From Pseudomonas sp. p1(2021b) (GTDB taxonomy: Bacteria > Pseudomonadota > Gammaproteobacteria > Pseudomonadales > Pseudomonadaceae): a DNA stretch of 64,000 nucleotides. The stretch covers positions 5,163,382 through 5,227,381 of the forward strand of contig NZ_CP083746.1 of the NCBI RefSeq assembly GCF_020151015.1. Direction: 5' to 3'. Of this stretch, positions 29,698 to 38,361 are shown one piece after another; position 1 is the stretch's first letter, and the number at the start of each line of letters is the position of its first letter. Below the pieces are notes generated by a model. The model was not told where the DNA came from, did not search any database, and saw nothing but the letters and a program-made list of their open reading frames with translations. Made by a program: the position numbers and the translations under genes.

Positions 29698-31707
29698 ATG
29701 CAAAGCAAAACCACGAGACGATCTTTCGTCAAAGGCCTGGCCGCTACCGGACTTCTGGGTGGGCTCGGCATGTGGCGCGCGCCGGTCTGGGCCGTGACCA
29801 GCCCTGGCCAACCGAACGTGCTCAGCGGCACGGACTTCGATCTGTATATCGGCGAACTGCCCGTCAACATCACGGGTGCAGCTCGTACGGCCATGGCCAT
29901 CAACGGCTCCGTGCCAGGGCCGATCCTGCGATGGCGCGAAGGCGACACCGTGACGCTGCGCGTACGCAACCGGCTGAAACAGGACACCTCCATTCACTGG
30001 CACGGCATCATCCTGCCCGCCAACATGGACGGTGTGCCGGGCTTGAGCTTCCACGGCATCGCTCCCGATGGCATGTACGAATACAAGTTCAAGGTCCACC
30101 AGAACGGCACTTACTGGTATCACAGCCACTCAGGCCTCCAGGAACAGTCCGGGGTCTATGGGGCGTTGGTGATCGATGCCAAGGATCCGGAGCCGTTTGT
30201 GTACGACCGTGATTACGTCGTCATGCTCAGCGATTGGACGGATGAAGACCCGGCGCGGGTGCTCTCCAAACTCAAGAAGCAATCTGACTACTACAACTTC
30301 CACAAGCGCACTGTAAGCGACTTCGTTGACGATGTGAGCGAGAAAGGCTGGTCGGCCGCTGTAGCGGATCGGAAGATGTGGGCTGAAATGAAGATGAGCC
30401 CCACCGACCTCGCTGACGTGAGCGGGTATACCTACACCTACCTCATGAACGGCCAGGCTCCGAACGGCAACTGGACGGGACTCTTCAAGCCCGGCGAGAA
30501 GATCCGCCTGCGCTTTATCAACGGCTCGGCCATGACCTATTTCGATGTCCGGATTCCTGGGCTCAAGATGACGGTTGTGGCTGCTGACGGCCAGTACGTC
30601 AAACCCGTATCGGTCGATGAGTTCCGGATCGCCGTTGCCGAAACCTACGATGTCATCGTCGAACCTGAAAACGAGCAGGCCTATACGATCTTCGCGCAAT
30701 CCATGGACCGTACCGGGTACTCCCGAGGCACCCTGGCAGTTCGTGAAGACTTGCAAGCGCCCGTACCGGAGGTAGATCCACGCCCGATCATCGCCATGAG
30801 CGATATGGGCATGGACCACGGCAGCATGGGCGGAATGGATCACGGCGGCATGGCTGGCATGGACCAAGGGAACATGGCCGGCATGGATCACAGCAAGATG
30901 GCTGGGATGGACCATGGCAGCATGGCCGGCATGGACCACAGCAAGATGGCTGGAATGGATCACGGCAACATGGCCGGCATGGACCACAGCAAGATGGCTG
31001 GAATGGACCATGGCAACATGGCCGGCATGGACCACAGCAAGATGGCTGGAATGGACCATGGCAGCACGGCCGGCATGGACCACAGCAAGATGGCTGGAAT
31101 GGACCACGGCAACATGGCCGGCATGGATCACAGCAAGATGGCTGGGATGGGTCATGAGGGCATGGCCGGCATGAGCGGTGCAATGCAGAGCCATCCGACT
31201 TCCGAGACCAACAACCCGTTGGTCGATATGCAGACCATGTCGCCGACCCCGAAGCTGAACGATCCGGGAATTGGCCTGCGCAACAACGGGCGCCGAGTGC
31301 TGACCTACGCCGATTTGCGGAGCACCTTCATCGATCCCGATGGTCGAGAGCCTGGACGCACAATCGAACTGCACCTTACCGGCCAAATGGAGAAGTTCGC
31401 ATGGTCGTTCGACGGTATCAAATTCTCCGACGCTGAACCGCTGCGGTTGAAATATGGCGAGCGTCTTCGCATCACCTTGGTCAACGACACCATGATGACT
31501 CACCCCATCCATCTCCACGGTATGTGGAGTGATCTGGAGGACGAGAACGGCAACTTCATGGTTCGCAAGCACACCATCGACATGCCACCTGGCTCAAAAC
31601 GAAGCTATCGCGTCACCGCAGATGCCTTGGGACGTTGGGCCTATCACTGTCACCTACTGTTCCACATGGAAATGGGCATGTTCCGAGAAGTCCGTGTGGA
31701 CGAATGA
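29698..31707 (+). CDS. copA: CopA periplasmic multicopper oxidase
   Basis: This 669-residue protein is exported folded by the Tat system ([10 protein letters not shown] signal). Copper-site motifs of multicopper oxidases are intact: [40 protein letters not shown] and [13 protein letters not shown]. Residues about 372-497 are a tandem Met/His/Asp repeat ([16 protein letters not shown] and variants) that binds extra copper. Such PcoA/CopA enzymes oxidise Cu(I) to the less toxic Cu(II) and sequester it. It is followed at 14 bp by the Met-rich 115-residue protein and by copB. Confidence 0.96.
   Translation: MQSKTTRRSFVKGLAATGLLGGLGMWRAPVWAVTSPGQPNVLSGTDFDLYIGELPVNITGAARTAMAINGSVPGPILRWREGDTVTLRVRNRLKQDTSIHWHGIILPANMDGVPGLSFHGIAPDGMYEYKFKVHQNGTYWYHSHSGLQEQSGVYGALVIDAKDPEPFVYDRDYVVMLSDWTDEDPARVLSKLKKQSDYYNFHKRTVSDFVDDVSEKGWSAAVADRKMWAEMKMSPTDLADVSGYTYTYLMNGQAPNGNWTGLFKPGEKIRLRFINGSAMTYFDVRIPGLKMTVVAADGQYVKPVSVDEFRIAVAETYDVIVEPENEQAYTIFAQSMDRTGYSRGTLAVREDLQAPVPEVDPRPIIAMSDMGMDHGSMGGMDHGGMAGMDQGNMAGMDHSKMAGMDHGSMAGMDHSKMAGMDHGNMAGMDHSKMAGMDHGNMAGMDHSKMAGMDHGSTAGMDHSKMAGMDHGNMAGMDHSKMAGMGHEGMAGMSGAMQSHPTSETNNPLVDMQTMSPTPKLNDPGIGLRNNGRRVLTYADLRSTFIDPDGREPGRTIELHLTGQMEKFAWSFDGIKFSDAEPLRLKYGERLRITLVNDTMMTHPIHLHGMWSDLEDENGNFMVRKHTIDMPPGSKRSYRVTADALGRWAYHCHLLFHMEMGMFREVRVDE
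30811..31190 (+). repeat. 24-bp tandem repeat in copA encoding Met/His-rich units
   Basis: About 15 imperfect 24-bp units, mostly arranged as alternating 48-bp pairs encoding GMDHSKMA / GMDHGNMA. Near-identical units make the copy number prone to change by slippage. Confidence 0.9.
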
Positions 31708-31721
31708 ACTGGAGATTTGAG

Positions 31722-32069
31722 ATGAGCAAACCAATGAAACGAAGCGCCTTTTTCCTCTCTGCTGCGATGGTCGGCATGTTGGCTGTTTATGCCCCGTCGT
31801 CGTGGTCTAGCGACAACCACGATCAGCATTCCCAGAAATCCACCGAGGCCGGTAAAGCCAAAGGTTCGCAGGACAAGCAGGGCCAGGGCATGAACCATGA
31901 AGGCATGGACCATGGGTCCATGGAAGGTATGGACCACGGCTCGATGAAGGGGATGGACCATGGCTCGATGAAGGGGATGGACCATGGCTCGATGGAAGGC
32001 ATGGACCACGACAAAATGATGGAATCGCATGGCAGCGACAAAGCTAAGGCAGGGAAAGATGGTCAATAG
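31722..32069 (+). CDS. Small Met/His-rich periplasmic protein of cop operon
   Basis: This 115-residue protein starts at 31722 ([11 protein letters not shown]), with GGAG before it and a signal peptide ending near SSWS. The mature part is mostly copies of GMDHGSM ([16 protein letters not shown]) between Lys/Gln-rich segments. The motif is shared with CopA and CopB on either side, so it is probably a copper buffer or the remains of a duplicated CopB N-terminus. It overlaps the copB start by 11 bp. Confidence 0.8.
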   Translation: MSKPMKRSAFFLSAAMVGMLAVYAPSSWSSDNHDQHSQKSTEAGKAKGSQDKQGQGMNHEGMDHGSMEGMDHGSMKGMDHGSMKGMDHGSMEGMDHDKMMESHGSDKAKAGKDGQ

Positions 32070-33174
32070 CCTTGGGCGGCCTTCGCTGCTGGCCCTGACT
32101 GTTTCAATCGGCATGCTGGGCGTAACGCCCAGCTTCGCCGCTGAAGAAATGGATCACTCGGGCATGGATCATTCGAAAATGGGGCACGGTTCCATGCAAA
32201 TGGATGCTGCTCCGTCCGAATCGATGCCGGCGATGGATCACAGCAAGATGGGGATGAGCAAACAGCAGAAACAGCCTGCCCCTGTTGATCACAGCCAGAT
32301 GGGGCATGCTCAAAGCCAGAGCAAATCCAGCCCGGTGGACCATAGCAAGATGGACCACAGCAAAATGGGCCATGGAAACATGAAGGGCATGGATCACGGT
32401 TCGATGAAGGGCATGGACCATTCCCAGATGAATCCTGGTTCAGCGACTTCTCCGACCACAACGAGCCGCACGCCGATTCCAGTGCTCACTGATGCCGACC
32501 GCGAGGCAGCCTTTCCGCCTTTGGGTGGCCACCAGGTGCACGACAGCGGAATCAACAGCTTCTTTCTGTTGGACCAGCTCGAATACCAGGACGCCGATGA
32601 GGGCAGCACCCTGGCTTGGGATGCATCTGGCTGGGTAGGTAGCGACATCAATCGACTCTGGGTTCGGTCGGAAGGCGAGCGCACCAACGGGGTAACCGAA
32701 GATGCTGAGCTGCAACTGCTATACGGGCGCTCGGTCAGTCCTTGGTGGGACGTGGTCGCCGGGGTCCGTCAGGATTTCAAACCGGAATCACCGCAGACCT
32801 GGGCAGCCTTTGGTATTCAGGGCATGGCCTTGTATGACTTCGAGGCCGAAGCTACGGCGTTCATCGGCGAAAACGGCCAGACTGCTGCGCGTCTTGAAGG
32901 CGAATACGACATCCTGCTGACCAATCGCTTGATTTTGCAGCCCACGGCTGAGGCGAACTTCTATGGCAAGAACGATCCTGAGCGCGGTGTTGGATCGGGT
33001 CTGGCCAATACCGAAGTCGGGCTGCGTCTACGGTATGAAATCGTCCGCCAGTTTGCCCCGTACATAGGCGTTACCTGGAGCCGCTCCTACGGCAACACCG
33101 CTGACTTCATCCGAGACGAGGGTGGAGATGTTGATGAGGCACGCTTCGTTGCCGGTATCAGGATGTGGTTCTGA
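32059..33174 (+). CDS. copB: CopB outer-membrane copper resistance protein
   Basis: This 371-residue CopB/PcoB-family protein starts at 32059 ([13 protein letters not shown]) and has a signal peptide ending at SFAAE. The N-terminal 100 residues are rich in MDHSKM motifs. The rest is the conserved beta-barrel domain ([36 protein letters not shown], and the C-terminal [12 protein letters not shown] with a terminal Phe). It acts with CopA in the outer membrane. It overlaps the preceding gene by 11 bp. Confidence 0.93.
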   Translation: MVNSLGRPSLLALTVSIGMLGVTPSFAAEEMDHSGMDHSKMGHGSMQMDAAPSESMPAMDHSKMGMSKQQKQPAPVDHSQMGHAQSQSKSSPVDHSKMDHSKMGHGNMKGMDHGSMKGMDHSQMNPGSATSPTTTSRTPIPVLTDADREAAFPPLGGHQVHDSGINSFFLLDQLEYQDADEGSTLAWDASGWVGSDINRLWVRSEGERTNGVTEDAELQLLYGRSVSPWWDVVAGVRQDFKPESPQTWAAFGIQGMALYDFEAEATAFIGENGQTAARLEGEYDILLTNRLILQPTAEANFYGKNDPERGVGSGLANTEVGLRLRYEIVRQFAPYIGVTWSRSYGNTADFIRDEGGDVDEARFVAGIRMWF

Positions 33175-33184
33175 GAATTCCAAC

Positions 33185-33967
33185 ATGAAAAGAACAATTA
33201 CAACGCTGCTTGTGGCCGGTGCTGTCGGAAGTGCTGCGGTATTGGGCACCGCGTATTTCGGCTTGGTGAATGTCGGCGCCGATGATCCTCACTTCCCGGC
33301 TGTCCATTCGTTTCTCGCCATGGCTCGCGACCGGTCGATTGAGGTTCGAGCGCGAGACATTGAAGTGCCTGACCTGAAGAACGCTGCGTTGATCAAGGCA
33401 GGCGCAGGCAACTACAACGCCATGTGCATTGGGTGCCACCTCGCCCCTGGCGTTGGAAAGACAGAACTCAGCCAAGCGCTATACCCGTCGCCACCTGACC
33501 TCACCAAGGTGGGTGTCGGAGACGATCCGGCTGCCGCATTCTGGACGATCAAGCACGGCATCAAAGCCACCGGCATGCCCGCCTGGGGCAAGAGCATGGG
33601 TGATGAGTACATCTGGGGAATAGTCGCGTTCCTTGACCAACTGCCCCAAATGAATTCTGAGCAGTACAAGGCGTTGGTGGCCACGAGCGGCGGCCATCAG
33701 CACGGCGGCGGTGAAAGCGATATGCATAATCATGAGGGCCAGCACGGCGGGAGCGGTCATGCCGAGCGTGGCGATCACGACGAAGCGGCAGATGACGACC
33801 ATGCTCAGACAGCTCACGACCATGGAGCTGCACCCGCAGGCGCCGCCCAAGCGGCAGATCATCACGGTGACCACAATGCGGCCGAAGCCCATTCGGACGC
33901 CCACCCGAAATCGTCGACAAAGACGCATGTTCACAAAGACGGTAAGGAGCACACTCATGCCAACTAA
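33185..33967 (+). CDS. Mono-haem cytochrome c with His-rich tail
   Basis: This 260-residue protein starts at 33185 (MKRTITTLLVAGAVG) with an N-terminal signal or anchor helix. A cytochrome c domain has the haem-binding motif CIGCH at about residues 81-85 and a likely distal Met in GMPAWGK. The last 75 residues are rich in His, Asp and Ala (HNHEGQHGGSGHAERGDHDE and similar) and could bind copper. A redox partner of CopA is a plausible role, by position. It overlaps the DUF411 gene by 11 bp. Confidence 0.82.
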   Translation: MKRTITTLLVAGAVGSAAVLGTAYFGLVNVGADDPHFPAVHSFLAMARDRSIEVRARDIEVPDLKNAALIKAGAGNYNAMCIGCHLAPGVGKTELSQALYPSPPDLTKVGVGDDPAAAFWTIKHGIKATGMPAWGKSMGDEYIWGIVAFLDQLPQMNSEQYKALVATSGGHQHGGGESDMHNHEGQHGGSGHAERGDHDEAADDDHAQTAHDHGAAPAGAAQAADHHGDHNAAEAHSDAHPKSSTKTHVHKDGKEHTHAN

Positions 33968-34412
33968 CCGGATACTCGTTCGGCTAGCCGCAATCGCTGG
34001 GCTGCTGGTGGCCTCGGCGGCCTACGCCGCAGAGTCATTGTCCATCGACGTTCACCGAGATGCGAACTGCGGTTGCTGCAAGAAGTGGATCGCGCACCTG
34101 GAAGCCAATGGTTTCAAAGTGACCGACCATGTTGAGACGGACATGAGCGCAGTGAAACAGAAGCTGGGCGTAGCGCCACGGTTAGCCTCCTGCCACACAG
34201 CCGTGATTGACGGAAAGTTTGTTGAAGGTCACGTGCCAGCTGAGCAGATTCGAGAACTCAAGGAGCGGAACGATCTGGTAGGGATCGCCGTGCCAGGAAT
34301 GCCAGCTGGATCCCCAGGCATGGAGGTTGATGGTGTAAGCCATGCCTACCAGGTTATTGGTTTGACCAAAAGCGGCGAGGACCAAGTAGTCGCCAACTAT
34401 CCAGCCAAATAA
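33957..34412 (+). CDS. DUF411 metal-binding protein (CopG-like)
   Basis: This 151-residue protein has a signal peptide ending at AYA. It has the DUF411 motif DANCGCCKKWIAHLEANGFK, further conserved Cys and His (ASCHTAVIDGKFVEGHVPAE), and VGIAVPGMPAGSPGME. Members (CopG, PcoG) bind copper through a Cys pair in the periplasm and are thought to interconvert Cu(I)/Cu(II). It is the last gene of the rightward cop operon and starts inside the cytochrome gene. Confidence 0.9.
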   Translation: MPTNRILVRLAAIAGLLVASAAYAAESLSIDVHRDANCGCCKKWIAHLEANGFKVTDHVETDMSAVKQKLGVAPRLASCHTAVIDGKFVEGHVPAEQIRELKERNDLVGIAVPGMPAGSPGMEVDGVSHAYQVIGLTKSGEDQVVANYPAK

Positions 34413-34426
34413 CCCACCGACCAGAA

Positions 34427-34452
34427 GGACGGCAGTAGGCTGACTGCCGTCC
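34427..34452 (+). terminator. Hairpin after cop operon
   Basis: A 10-bp stem, GGACGGCAGT / ACTGCCGTCC, lies 14 bp past the DUF411 stop codon. It has no clear T-run, so it may be a weak terminator or an mRNA-end stabiliser. Confidence 0.5.
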
Positions 34453-34517
34453 CATAAATCCCCGCTAGAAAGTTTCATCAGCTCAACACGACGACACAGA
34501 GGGCCTGCAAAGCGTAG

Positions 34518-34706
34518 CTAATCAGATTCACGGCGCTCGCGGACTGGCTTGAGTACGATATCGCCGTTGATAAGCTCGATGGAGAGTCTGTCGCCCGTCG
34601 TGACCCCGAGCTCGCTCAGAATGTCGTCGGGTAGTTCCACAATCACATCGCCGGAGCCGTCGCCGGGATCAAGGCACTTGACCGTGGTGCGCGCTGATTG
34701 AGTCAT
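34518..34706 (-). CDS. AbrB/MazE-type antitoxin-like DNA-binding protein
   Basis: This 62-residue SpoVT-AbrB swapped-hairpin protein has the typical core VIVELPDDILSELGVTTGDR followed by LSIELINGDIVLKPV. Such proteins are antitoxins or small regulators. The usual toxin partner next to such a gene was not found: the neighbours are the cop operon (convergent) and a DUF2790 gene. It may act alone as a regulator, or its toxin has been lost. Confidence 0.8.
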   Translation of the reverse strand: MTQSARTTVKCLDPGDGSGDVIVELPDDILSELGVTTGDRLSIELINGDIVLKPVRERRESD

Positions 34707-34843
34707 TGGGCTGTCCTGCCTGAGCTACCAATTCTCATCGTACTCCACCAGTCATGAAAGCCGGTAACCAGGCGATCAATCGCCGGAATTGACGCTTCAA
34801 CCCGGCTTTTTATCAGCGTAAGTCCTGCCCGCTCGATCAGTGC

Positions 34844-35176
34844 TCAGTTCTGGCCCCGGCAACCGATACCAGCGGTCCGGTACTCAAGGATTTTCAGGTC
34901 TCCATTGGAATCCTCGTAGTTCATCTGTGCTGGCATCACGTCACAGCTCGCCTTGGTCGATGTCATGCTGATTACTCTCGCCACGTCGAGCCGCATCCCG
35001 TAGCGATAATGGATCACCTCCGGTGGCTTCATATCATTGACGGCCGCATAAGCTCGCATAGCTTGCTCATTGGCCTGAATCATCTTCCCGTATAGACGGT
35101 CGGATCCTCCTTCGGCGAGCGCGGTTGAGGAGGCCACTATGGCCAGGATGGCCGCGATGCTTTTGATGACTTTCAT
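34844..35176 (-). CDS. DUF2790 protein with PtrA-like N-terminus
   Basis: This 110-residue protein starts at 35176 (MKVIKSIAAILAI), supported by GGAG 8 bp upstream; a GTG at 35185 is less likely. The signal peptide ends at ALA. The mature chain starts EGGSDRLYGKMIQANEQAMR, like the PtrA-like proteins. It continues into the DUF2790 core (MKPPEVIHYRYGMRLDVARV, a Cys, MNYEDSNGDLKILEYR, and a terminal Cys). It combines features of both small-protein families. A regulator box lies 67 bp upstream. Confidence 0.8.
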   Translation of the reverse strand: MKVIKSIAAILAIVASSTALAEGGSDRLYGKMIQANEQAMRAYAAVNDMKPPEVIHYRYGMRLDVARVISMTSTKASCDVMPAQMNYEDSNGDLKILEYRTAGIGCRGQN

Positions 35177-35242
35177 TTCAATCACTCCAATAGACGTGAC
35201 TGAAGATTAGGATTTTGTCGCTGTCAATTGAGTGATACGGGG

Positions 35243-35258
35243 ATTACAAGGTTGTAAG
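35243..35258. promoter_or_regulatory. Putative metal-regulator box upstream of third DUF2790 gene
   Basis: ATTACAAGGTTGTAAG fits ATTAC-N6-GTAAT with one mismatch, 67 bp before the start codon at 35176. Confidence 0.6.
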
Positions 35259-35319
35259 TCCGGCTTGCAGATGGAGGTAGCGTTGCGTCTACACGGCATA
35301 CCAATTCCCCTCAGGCACA

Positions 35320-35790
35320 CTACTGATAGACACCCAGGCGAAGACGCTCAAGATAGTCCGCTACCACGCTGAATCCGAGCGACGTGTCGAGCATCTCGAA
35401 GGGTACAAACCCCATCAAACGGCCGCACGGCCGACAAAGCCACTGCTCCGCGAGCATCTGAGAGCCAAATACCTTCGACGCAAGCTCCAGTCCTTTCGCA
35501 TATTGAAACGCCACCGCGCTCTGCTGGGCATCCAGGCGATGGGCCTGAACGGAATGGCTCAGACGGTGAACGCTTCTGGTCGATATTCCTGTGATTCGCC
35601 TGACGAGGTTACGAGCCTTGAATAGGCTTGAGGACTCGACCATGCATTTCACGTCGCTGAAAAAAAATCCTGTTTGGACAAGACGCAGGAGCTCCAGCTG
35701 GCTCAACTCATCAAGGTCGGTATGAACCAAGTGGAACGTTGGTGCAAAAGCCTGCGATTCAACAGGTGGGGGCGTGCTTGTAGGATTCAT
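35320..35790 (-). CDS. Antitoxin of Xre/MbcA/ParS toxin-binding type (DUF2384), orphan
   Basis: This 156-residue protein starts at 35790 (MNPTSTPPPVES), with a strong AGGAGG about 8 bp upstream. The N-terminal part is variable. The C-terminal 60 residues have the toxin-binding pattern AKGLELASKVFGSQMLAEQW, CGRLMGFVPFEMLDTSLGF and a terminal LERLRLGVYQ. These antitoxins normally sit beside a RES-domain NAD-degrading toxin, but no such gene is present on either side. It lies between the cargo and the transposition genes. Confidence 0.75.
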   Translation of the reverse strand: MNPTSTPPPVESQAFAPTFHLVHTDLDELSQLELLRLVQTGFFFSDVKCMVESSSLFKARNLVRRITGISTRSVHRLSHSVQAHRLDAQQSAVAFQYAKGLELASKVFGSQMLAEQWLCRPCGRLMGFVPFEMLDTSLGFSVVADYLERLRLGVYQ

Positions 35791-35963
35791 TGCATCGACC
35801 TCCTCTTGTGCGTTGGCTGTCAGACTAGATCGAATTTGATTCCCAAGCACGCCCGACGCCCTTTAACCTTCACACCTTAGCCCAAAACGATCACTAATGT
35901 GTATGCAGTACCGGTGTCTTCTAACTAAAATGCCATACCACTCGTCTTCCAGAACATCATTGC

Positions 35964-36887
35964 ATGAAAATTTTCACACCATTACCTGGAGAATATATCG
36001 CATCTGCGCTTAAGCGCGGCAATGAGCTCCTAGGCATTAAATCGTTGAAAACTGAAGATTTCTATATAAAAGCGAAACCTCGTATTGGGTTCGGAATTAA
36101 TAAGACTTTGGGGAAGTTGCAAACAGAGTGGCGGCCGCATCAAGAATTCTATTACCCAAAGCTGCTAGACGAGCACAAGATTTCGGACCTAGCCTTAAGC
36201 GATCACACTTTGTATCCTATGATAGCTGCCCTCGGGCGTCATCGAGCGACCGCAATCGTCACACCGAAAACTTGGGAAAAGGTTTGTCCAGATTGTGTTC
36301 GCGAAGACTTGGATAATTGCGGAAGCCCCTATATTCATCGCAGGCACGTATTGGGTTCCGTACAGGTGTGCAGTACTCATGCCTGCGCTCTAATCGAGAC
36401 ATGTCCGACCTGCTCAATACCAATGAAAAAGCACGAGATTAATCACCTAGCCAAGTGCAGCAAGCTTAACACATGGTCAAAACGTCAAAAGCGAGAATTC
36501 GGATCAAACCGTCATATGTATGCCAAATTTGTCGCAGACCTTTTGGACTATAGCGGCCCTATGATCAAGGATGGAATGGCAGACTTTGTCGCATATGCAA
36601 GCCTCATGATAAATCGAACTAGCGCATTCGAAAAAACCCAGCTGAATATTTCCAAACTGATCAACGAAGAAATGGGCATAACTTCGAGACTCACCCATGT
36701 CAGTATCTCTACCAGCGACAAATATCCTATCTATGTGTTTCTTGGATGCCACACCGCTGAAAATTATTTCAACTTGCTAAATAATAAGGATGAGCAAGAC
36801 GTGCTGCGGGAGAAGAAAACAGTCATATTCAATAAACTTTTGCACGAAGCCATGAAAACTAATCCATATCGTCACGTATCTGCGTAA
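35964..36887 (+). CDS. Second, short TniQ-family protein
   Basis: This 307-residue TniQ-type protein starts MKIFTPLPGEYIASALKRGN. It has a zinc-binding module CPDCVREDLDNCGSPYIHRR followed by CSTHACALIETCPTC, the arrangement used by TnsD/TniQ target-selection proteins. It is much shorter than the TnsD at 36859 and runs toward it, with 29 bp of overlap at the 3' ends. The gene is strongly AT-rich compared with its neighbours. It may steer the transposon to a second target class, the job TnsE does in Tn7, or act as an adaptor. Confidence 0.8.
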   Translation: MKIFTPLPGEYIASALKRGNELLGIKSLKTEDFYIKAKPRIGFGINKTLGKLQTEWRPHQEFYYPKLLDEHKISDLALSDHTLYPMIAALGRHRATAIVTPKTWEKVCPDCVREDLDNCGSPYIHRRHVLGSVQVCSTHACALIETCPTCSIPMKKHEINHLAKCSKLNTWSKRQKREFGSNRHMYAKFVADLLDYSGPMIKDGMADFVAYASLMINRTSAFEKTQLNISKLINEEMGITSRLTHVSISTSDKYPIYVFLGCHTAENYFNLLNNKDEQDVLREKKTVIFNKLLHEAMKTNPYRHVSA

Positions 36888-38337
36888 AGACTTCATCTTC
36901 GGATACGCGAGATATTCTTATTCCTGCATAACGGTATAAAACACTCATCGCACAGTTTTCAGTCAGCGAGTATTCTCGAATTGCCCACCGGATTTTACGT
37001 AGCTGATGGTCATGAGTAGACTCAAGTAAACCCGCCATCAACCTAGTGCTCATCGGAAAGTGGTCCGGCATCTTGAGGAAAGCATGAGCGTTTAGGACAC
37101 GCCTACATAGAGCAGCGCGGGTGACCTGCTGAGGCTTTCCGTCTACAGAAAGAATCATCGTCTTCGCTTTAGCGAGCTCCAACGCAAGGGCCGAGTCCCT
37201 GGATTGCCAATCGATCAAAATTCTTCGGTCTCTGTGGTAGGGGTTCCCAGCAACATAACGGGCCAACCATTCCCTGTCGTGGCGGTACAACCACTGATAG
37301 CCCGGCTTGTCATGACATTTGAGATTCGTACTCTTCGCAAACGCTATTCGCCGGGCGTGAAGGTCATCGTCAGGGATGAGGTTATTCGGTTCATCAGGCC
37401 GGACCACAATACCAGCGCGATTAACGTCCTCTAGACGGTAGGTCTTCAGGTGCTCCAGCTCTAGATCAAGGAGCCAGCAGAGAAAATAGAACTTGAAAGG
37501 CTGCACGGTTCGACCTTGTCGCCGCAATATCTGAAAGACCCACTCAGCGGATCGAACCATTTCTTCGAATTCGGCGGCGCTAGGACTGCACCGAAGTCGC
37601 CTGGTTAAAAAATCTCTCAGCATCTGCTCTCTAATTCGTCCAGACCTGATAAAACCCATCTCGTCCAAACGGTTCCTGAGCAAATTTCCAGCCAGAATCG
37701 TTTTCATCTCATTGGGATGGTCTAGCCCCCACAGCTGCATGTGGGCAATGGCAACGGCCCCGCTGTGGTCACCACAGTCCATAACCGGCGTTCCAGCAGA
37801 TTCCCCCGGAAGCAACATACAACGCCAATCTGACCATCCGGGGAATCTAATCGCCTGTAGTACTTCGCTGTGGCGTGGACAAATGCAAGTGCCCGATGCT
37901 TGGTGAATACGATGCCAATAAGCTGAGCCGCACTCCAGAATGTCCTCTCTGACGCAGCTCTCGCAATACCTAAACGAGGCGTGTTGGAGGAAACGCGATG
38001 CTGTAATGCCCAAGGCCATCTTGAGGCCTGTACCTCGATTACCTCCCATTAGAACGGCAGCATCGCGGCCCTTCTCGTCGTCCAAAAAAGGCAGAAAAAG
38101 CGGTAAAAGCGTGAAGCGCTCGATCAGCTCTCCTACAGAGAAGGCGCCTCTGAGACGTTCAGACAGAGCCTCTAAGCAGCACGGCAGGATGGAACCGCAG
38201 GTACGCGAGTAGCTACCGAACAGCTCTTGGCTGGTCGCTCGGTATCCCTGATTCGCTGCTAGCTTGTGATAGCGCACGGCCAGGCTATAGAGCGACTCAT
38301 CCGGAAACGGCTGGGGGAAGAACAGAAGGTTAGCCAC
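36859..38337 (-). CDS. tnsD: TnsD target-selection protein
   Basis: This 492-residue TniQ/TnsD-family protein starts LLFFPQPFPDESLYSLAVRY and has the zinc module CESCVREDILECGSAYWHRI, then CICPRHSEVLQA. A C-terminal region of about 250 residues probably recognises DNA. TnsD binds the 3' end of glmS and recruits TnsC, directing insertion to attTn7. The element does sit next to glmS, so this protein is presumably functional. It follows tnsC by 24 bp. Confidence 0.9.
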   Translation of the reverse strand: MANLLFFPQPFPDESLYSLAVRYHKLAANQGYRATSQELFGSYSRTCGSILPCCLEALSERLRGAFSVGELIERFTLLPLFLPFLDDEKGRDAAVLMGGNRGTGLKMALGITASRFLQHASFRYCESCVREDILECGSAYWHRIHQASGTCICPRHSEVLQAIRFPGWSDWRCMLLPGESAGTPVMDCGDHSGAVAIAHMQLWGLDHPNEMKTILAGNLLRNRLDEMGFIRSGRIREQMLRDFLTRRLRCSPSAAEFEEMVRSAEWVFQILRRQGRTVQPFKFYFLCWLLDLELEHLKTYRLEDVNRAGIVVRPDEPNNLIPDDDLHARRIAFAKSTNLKCHDKPGYQWLYRHDREWLARYVAGNPYHRDRRILIDWQSRDSALALELAKAKTMILSVDGKPQQVTRAALCRRVLNAHAFLKMPDHFPMSTRLMAGLLESTHDHQLRKIRWAIREYSLTENCAMSVLYRYAGIRISRVSEDEVFTQIRDDMD

Positions 38338-38361
38338 TGCCCTGAGCTCCCCTGCGTCAAA

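Noticed and set aside
30130..31572. A 480-codon open frame on the minus strand opposite copA
   Set aside because: Its [20 protein letters not shown] repeats are the reverse reading of the copA Met/His repeat. The forward protein has intact copper sites.
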